Source of the DNA: Euwallacea fornicatus
Taxonomy: Eukaryota; Arthropoda; Insecta; Coleoptera; Curculionidae
Reading direction: 5' to 3'
Length of the DNA stretch: 64,000 nt
NCBI RefSeq assembly: GCF_040115645.1
Contig: NC_089564.1
Coordinates: 744,001 to 808,000, forward strand
Part shown: positions 59,610 through 64,000 of the stretch, piece after piece
How the letters are laid out: each line of letters opens with the position of its first letter
Position numbering within the stretch: position 1 is the first letter of the stretch
Notes under the pieces: model-generated
Seen by the model: the letters and a program-made list of their open reading frames with translations, nothing else
Database searches by the model: none
Told to the model about the DNA's origin: nothing
Made by a program: the position numbers and the translations under genes

Positions 59610-61844
59610 CGTGAAGCATTATTGAAAAAAAAAATGTTTAAAAATAGATGTTTTATGTGTTATATTATCGTTTATTTGTCACATTTTATTACCATAGAAT
59701 TTTTTCGTCCCGCACGATTCTTCCTAAGTGGGGGTTGCTATTTAAGATATGAATCGAATACCGTTAATTACAGTGTTTTCTAGAATGAAATGTTTCGGGC
59801 CAATTTCTTTTTCATTTTTAGCCATATTATGCGAACCTGTAAAAAAAATGGGCGCTCCAATTTGAAATTAAAAAGTTCACCCCCGCCCCGCTCATACGTT
59901 GAGTGGAGAGGAATCAGCTTTAGCACCAATTCCCCTTCAGGGTGATTAAAGTTTGATACTAAAAATGTCTTTACAAGATGCCTGATATTCGAGATATTTC
60001 GATATAAATGTTGCATGCCGTTTTCTAGGGCCGACTGGAACAAATAAATGAAAAACCGTTTCTTATGATCTGTCTCGTGATCTTTGACTTAGTCCAAATT
60101 TCGTGCGAATGCCTTTGTTCATTTCGTTTGACATTTTAATTTTTTCTCATCTTATCAATTTCCATGCACTCCGTGCAGTTCCATACCGAACCCATGCTGC
60201 AAGGGCCCAAGCGATCGGTGATCAATAGGCGAACTTCCTCGAACCATCCCAGTCCTCCGATTGCAAAAACACACGCAACACACCTATTAGTGTTGTGTAA
60301 GCTTTTGCCAGCACCTTTTACACTTTAAAATCGATTTTGACATTCCTCCTTCCCTTTCATCTCTACTAAGCTTACTTTTTCTCTAAAATATCAAATTACC
60401 ATTTATCCAACGTGCCCCCGCCTTTTCGATCGTCGCCTTATTCCGCCCTTTAAAGTCCTCCTTCAGTACTTAAATCAGTGGCAGGTACAGACACGTGCCA
60501 TCTTTGATAGTACCTGTTAAAATGTTAGCTTTCCAATAGAGTTCTAATACAATCTGTCGACCACAAATCACCTTTAAAAAGCTCAACGCCGCTTTCTATT
60601 GAAGACCTTTTAGAATTCTATGAGAAGCCAGGTAGAGAAATCTTACACGTAATTGAAGGGAACACTGTGCCCATACAAATTTTTCGATAATTGACTTTAA
60701 TGGATCGTTCACTGGGGATTTTAGGGTGCATTTTTAGCGTTATTGCGTAATGCACTTGTTTGCTAAATAGAACTGCGTTGTTGGTGCGTACCTTCGGTGA
60801 ATCACCAAAATCGTAATTTCTAACAATCTAATAAACGGGAAAAAGGCAAATTCGAATAAGTCCATCGAGGCGCTTTCCATATTATTTGCCATTCGCATGA
60901 AATAAAAAGTCCCTCTAGGCTGTTTCGCTGCTCCCCCTCAAGTTCGGGTTCATTTCCCCGTGCGTAGCCATGGAAACCGTAGGCTTTTTTAAGACGCGTT
61001 CGAGGGCCGCCGCCCTTTTTTTCCGGTCGCCATCTTTCTTTTTTCCCGGGATTTTTCCTAGGCGCAGCCGGGTTGGGCGTCTCCGGGGAGCCTGGCACGC
61101 TCTCGTTTAGAGCGATAATAATTGAGACGACGCACAGTGGGTTGAAATCCCAAATTATCGATCAAAGTATGAATAGTAAGAACCGAAATGCACAATTTTT
61201 GTCAACGCGCTTGTTGGCGAATCTTAACATTCGGTAAGCGTTGAATTTTGCAGTTTTCACAAAATTACCCGCCCATTCAACGTACCCCCAGGCGATACAA
61301 AGCGAGTTGAAATTCGGTGAACATCGAAAGTGACATTTTAGCGAATTCATTTACTTCTTAGAGTTATGAAATAACGATGTATAAATAGCACTGCAATTGT
61401 GAGCAGGAAATTCCATACAATTGAAACCAAAACCAGCCAAATTTAATGACAAAAACATGCGAAATAAAAATTTTCTGCCGCATTGTATTGCATAACACTG
61501 CACGTATCATGAAATTCTAGCAAATGATCGATGACATCGTTGCCTGATATTCCATTTTTTCGTTCGGATTCCAACATTTTGAATTTTTAACCAAATGAGG
61601 TTGTGATTCATTATACAATATGCATACAATACCAGAATTCTACCCCTTAGATTTTTCCTTTGAGGTTACACAAGGGACAGTGTATTAAAACAAATTTGTT
61701 TCCGTCCAAGCTGTTAAAGGCAAAATGAGTTTTGCAAAAAGAACCATTGATTTCTGAAGAGTGTCTAATACCCAGCAGGACTTTTTGGACGATATATATA
61801 GTGCATTGCGGGATTGCAGTGTCCACTTTGAACAACCGATAAGG
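59610..61844. other. Non-coding stretch with CpG-rich patch
   Basis: No gene recognised. A GC-rich patch at about 60950-61100 reads as a Pro/Lys/Arg-rich frame on the minus strand without an ATG and is not taken as coding. CACAGTGGG at 61134 is hAT-end-like but unpaired. Confidence 0.5.
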
Positions 61845-62042
61845 TTAACTTGGACAGAAAGGAGTTGGTAGAACAACCTCAAAGAAAATATGTAAGGGGT
61901 TCAAATCTGGCAACCTTGGCTGCCAGTCTATGATACCGAGACGATTATAATCAAAAGTAGATGTAATTAAATACCTTACAGTACAAGATAGCGCATTTAA
62001 TCTGCATTCAGGTGATGAGTTTATATTTCCTAAATCGAGCAT
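61845..62042 (-). pseudogene. Short transposase fragment (Tc1/mariner superfamily)
   Basis: The minus-strand frame from an ATG at 62042 reads through ALSCTVRYLITSTFDYNRLG, then IIDWQPRLPDLNPLHIFFEV. This corresponds to the stretch from the second catalytic motif (DGAPCH...VR.YL...F...R.G) to the third (IDWPARSPDLNPLDFFLWG) in insect Tc1/mariner-like transposases. The second Asp and its motif are lost, and the third acidic residue is His here. Sequence downstream to about 61685 in another frame (TLQKSMVLFAK) may be the decayed C-terminal part. No terminal repeats were found. It is short, so the call rests mainly on the WQPRLPDLNPL segment. Confidence 0.65.
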
Positions 62043-63790
62043 GTAGTATTTGAAATTTCAAATTCTATTTAATTTAACTATAAGTGCTGCATAAAATATA
62101 TCTAGAATACTACATAGCATTTAACCAGAGAAGGAAAACTTAATGGTTCCATTTTAAAAATCTAAACTTAATATTGCATAAATGTTTTACTCTCCTACTC
62201 TACAAGGCTTTTAATACTAAAATTCCATTCAATTATGTATTAAAAATGTATTAAGTTAAACGTAGGTATTAACGTGCAAGCTCTTATCCATAACAGATTC
62301 GGAAATTCCCATATCTACGCACAATTTTGTACCACAGAGTGTTAGAAACATTTATGGTTTTACTGCTAAAACTCTCATTTGCTACCGCTGTGCAAATACG
62401 CAGCGCCACCTCCCGCCATCATACAGCCGTCTTCGTTTATTTTGAAAGAACACGAACTCTGAACCTTCGACATTGATCTTAATACCTTAAGGTTCAATGG
62501 TACAATCAGGGTTCACAGTGGACTAAGTTGAACCAGAACTGGTACTTTTTTATAGAGGTTAGGGAAATGAATTTACCCACACCAAACCTTGACGGTACGA
62601 TCTTGATCGGTCCGGTAGTGTGGGACTCACAGACAGGCTCTAACCGAATACACTGTAAACCCCCTCTCTTCACCCTGGAACTCCCGCGGGATCGCCACCC
62701 CAACATGACTTCGGGAGATAATGACACTGATCGGGGGTAACTAGTACTTGGTACTAATAATAGCAATAGCTGCGCACCAATAGGATGGCACACCTAATCC
62801 GGATGGTCGGAAATGGTTAGAGGTACATGTGAAGAGTTCTGATCGGTAAACAAAATATATTTCTGAGTATCTCTGATGATTCGGCATCGATTTACCATTG
62901 CCAGCTGGATGAAACATTTTTTATCCTTATGGGGTGATTCAAGTACATTTAGTTCAGCTAAAGTGACTTTGAACCATAATTATGTCCGCAACGAGGCCTT
63001 AGTAATAAAATAGGATTTTTACGCAGGTGATGCGTGCGTTAGATCTTCTGTCTTTAACTACGAGCGAGTGAACGGTTCCCTCGTACATGGAAACTGAACT
63101 GAGTGCCATTTTCATAGAATTTCCGCAAATATTTCACGGTTGAATTAGACGGTCAATAATCCATATTTTCCATTTGCCCTCTAATGGAGCTAATGTCGAA
63201 GCGTCACCTAACACACAAATTCGATGTACATTATAAGTGAAATCAGTGTAAAATATAGAACTTGACACAGACGGTGGAAACACTATTGGTTGATTATATC
63301 TTCCGACTCATCCAATCGACCACTTAGGTGTGGTCGACCCACATGAAAACATTGGGATGTATCCAGTCCACAGTGAAAGTTATAAAGTTAATTAAAAAAA
63401 AAATTATATATTATTGCTGCTGGTGTTTCTGCGTATGTACCGCATATTCAATCATCATAAGACCTAACCGGGTTAATAAAACCGCTATGATGGCAAAACC
63501 AATTTCAACGACAACGCCGACAAGGTCTGTGCATTACAGCCAGACTATACTGAATGATTTAAGATTTGAAGATGAGGGTGGTTTAAACTCATTTTCAACC
63601 TTTTGATTAAGATTCAACAAGAGCGCACTATAAGAATCCTTGAAAAGTCACTAACCTAACGACATATTCGATAAATTATAGCCGACATCTTGTATCCCAG
63701 GAGAGGACGCACCTAACGATGCTTGAAGGCAAATCTACAACGCCTTTGACAGATTACTGCAGCACGTTGCTAACGAACTCGCTTAGCTTG
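62043..63790. other. Non-coding stretch, nothing recognised
   Basis: No gene or repeat could be supported. Frames at 62506-62793 (minus), 62528-62740 (plus) and 63328-63606 (plus) show no family motif. Confidence 0.55.
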
Positions 63791-64000
63791 GGCTAATGTC
63801 AAGCCGTCTCGGTGGACATGTCAAAAGATACAGTCGGCCAATGTCAAGCCGACTCAGTGGGAATGGCAAAAGATACAGTCAGCCGATTTAGCGAGCATGA
63901 CAAAACACTAAGCCGACCGATGTCAAGCCGACTTAGTGGGCATGACAAAAGATAAAGCTGGCCGATGTCAAGTCGACTCAGTGGCAATGGCAAAATATAT
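63791..64000 (+). repeat. 45-bp minisatellite, runs off the window
   Basis: Five units: 63791-63835, 63836-63880, 63881-63914 (34 bp, with an 11-bp internal deletion), 63915-63959 and 63960-64000 (cut by the window end). The unit core is 'atgtcaagccgactcagtgg', followed by 'gcatgacaaaagataca'. The period of 45 is a multiple of three, and full units read as the 15-residue repeat NVKPTQWEWQKIQSA, but the 34-bp unit shifts the frame, so coding is unlikely here. Confidence 0.95.

Noticed and set aside
1..64000. CRISPR arrays, rRNA, bacterial operons
   Set aside because: No regularly spaced short repeats beyond the edge minisatellite, no rRNA-like conserved stretches and no packed coding frames; the sequence is eukaryotic in character.

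Overview
This window looks like nuclear DNA from an arthropod, most likely an insect. It is AT-rich, has no operon-like gene packing, carries microsatellites and homopolymer runs, and is scattered with decayed transposons of types common in insect genomes: mariner, Tc1, related DDE transposases with an N-terminal helix-turn-helix, and a Jockey-like non-LTR retrotransposon. I cannot name the species. No intact protein-coding gene, rRNA, tRNA or CRISPR array could be supported. The window reads as intergenic or long-intron sequence.

Layout. 2875-3616: short element with about 230-bp terminal inverted repeats around a transposase fragment. 5250-5785: 5'-truncated non-LTR retrotransposon tail. 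7387-8064: almost perfect 678-bp palindrome flanked by TA (Tc1-type MITE). 9321-9560: tandem duplication with a period of about 115 bp. 11370-12425: 1.05-kb foldback element. 19512-19772: inverted-repeat MITE. 27385-28570: nearly complete mariner with both ends visible, followed by a second mariner fragment at 30148-30600. 39550-40034 and 40570-41345: two related transposase relics on opposite strands. 46180-47010: Tc1 relic. 58502-59609: long DDE transposase relic beside a 22-bp GC palindrome. 61845-62042: another transposase fragment. 63791-64000: 45-bp minisatellite that continues past the window end.

Every transposase reading frame seen is broken by stops, frameshifts or lost catalytic residues, so no autonomous element is predicted. 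The only sign of a host gene is a weak candidate first exon at 34283 (ATG AAA TTG followed by GTGAGT), with a plausible acceptor 140 nt downstream and a promoter-like stretch upstream. Two unexplained open frames (10223-10714 minus; 56612-57229 plus) are noted at low confidence. No undescribed biological system could be demonstrated. The most unusual structures are the 678-bp palindrome, the long-TIR element and foldback element, and a TACAGGGTG-like terminal motif that recurs through the window and marks several of these elements.
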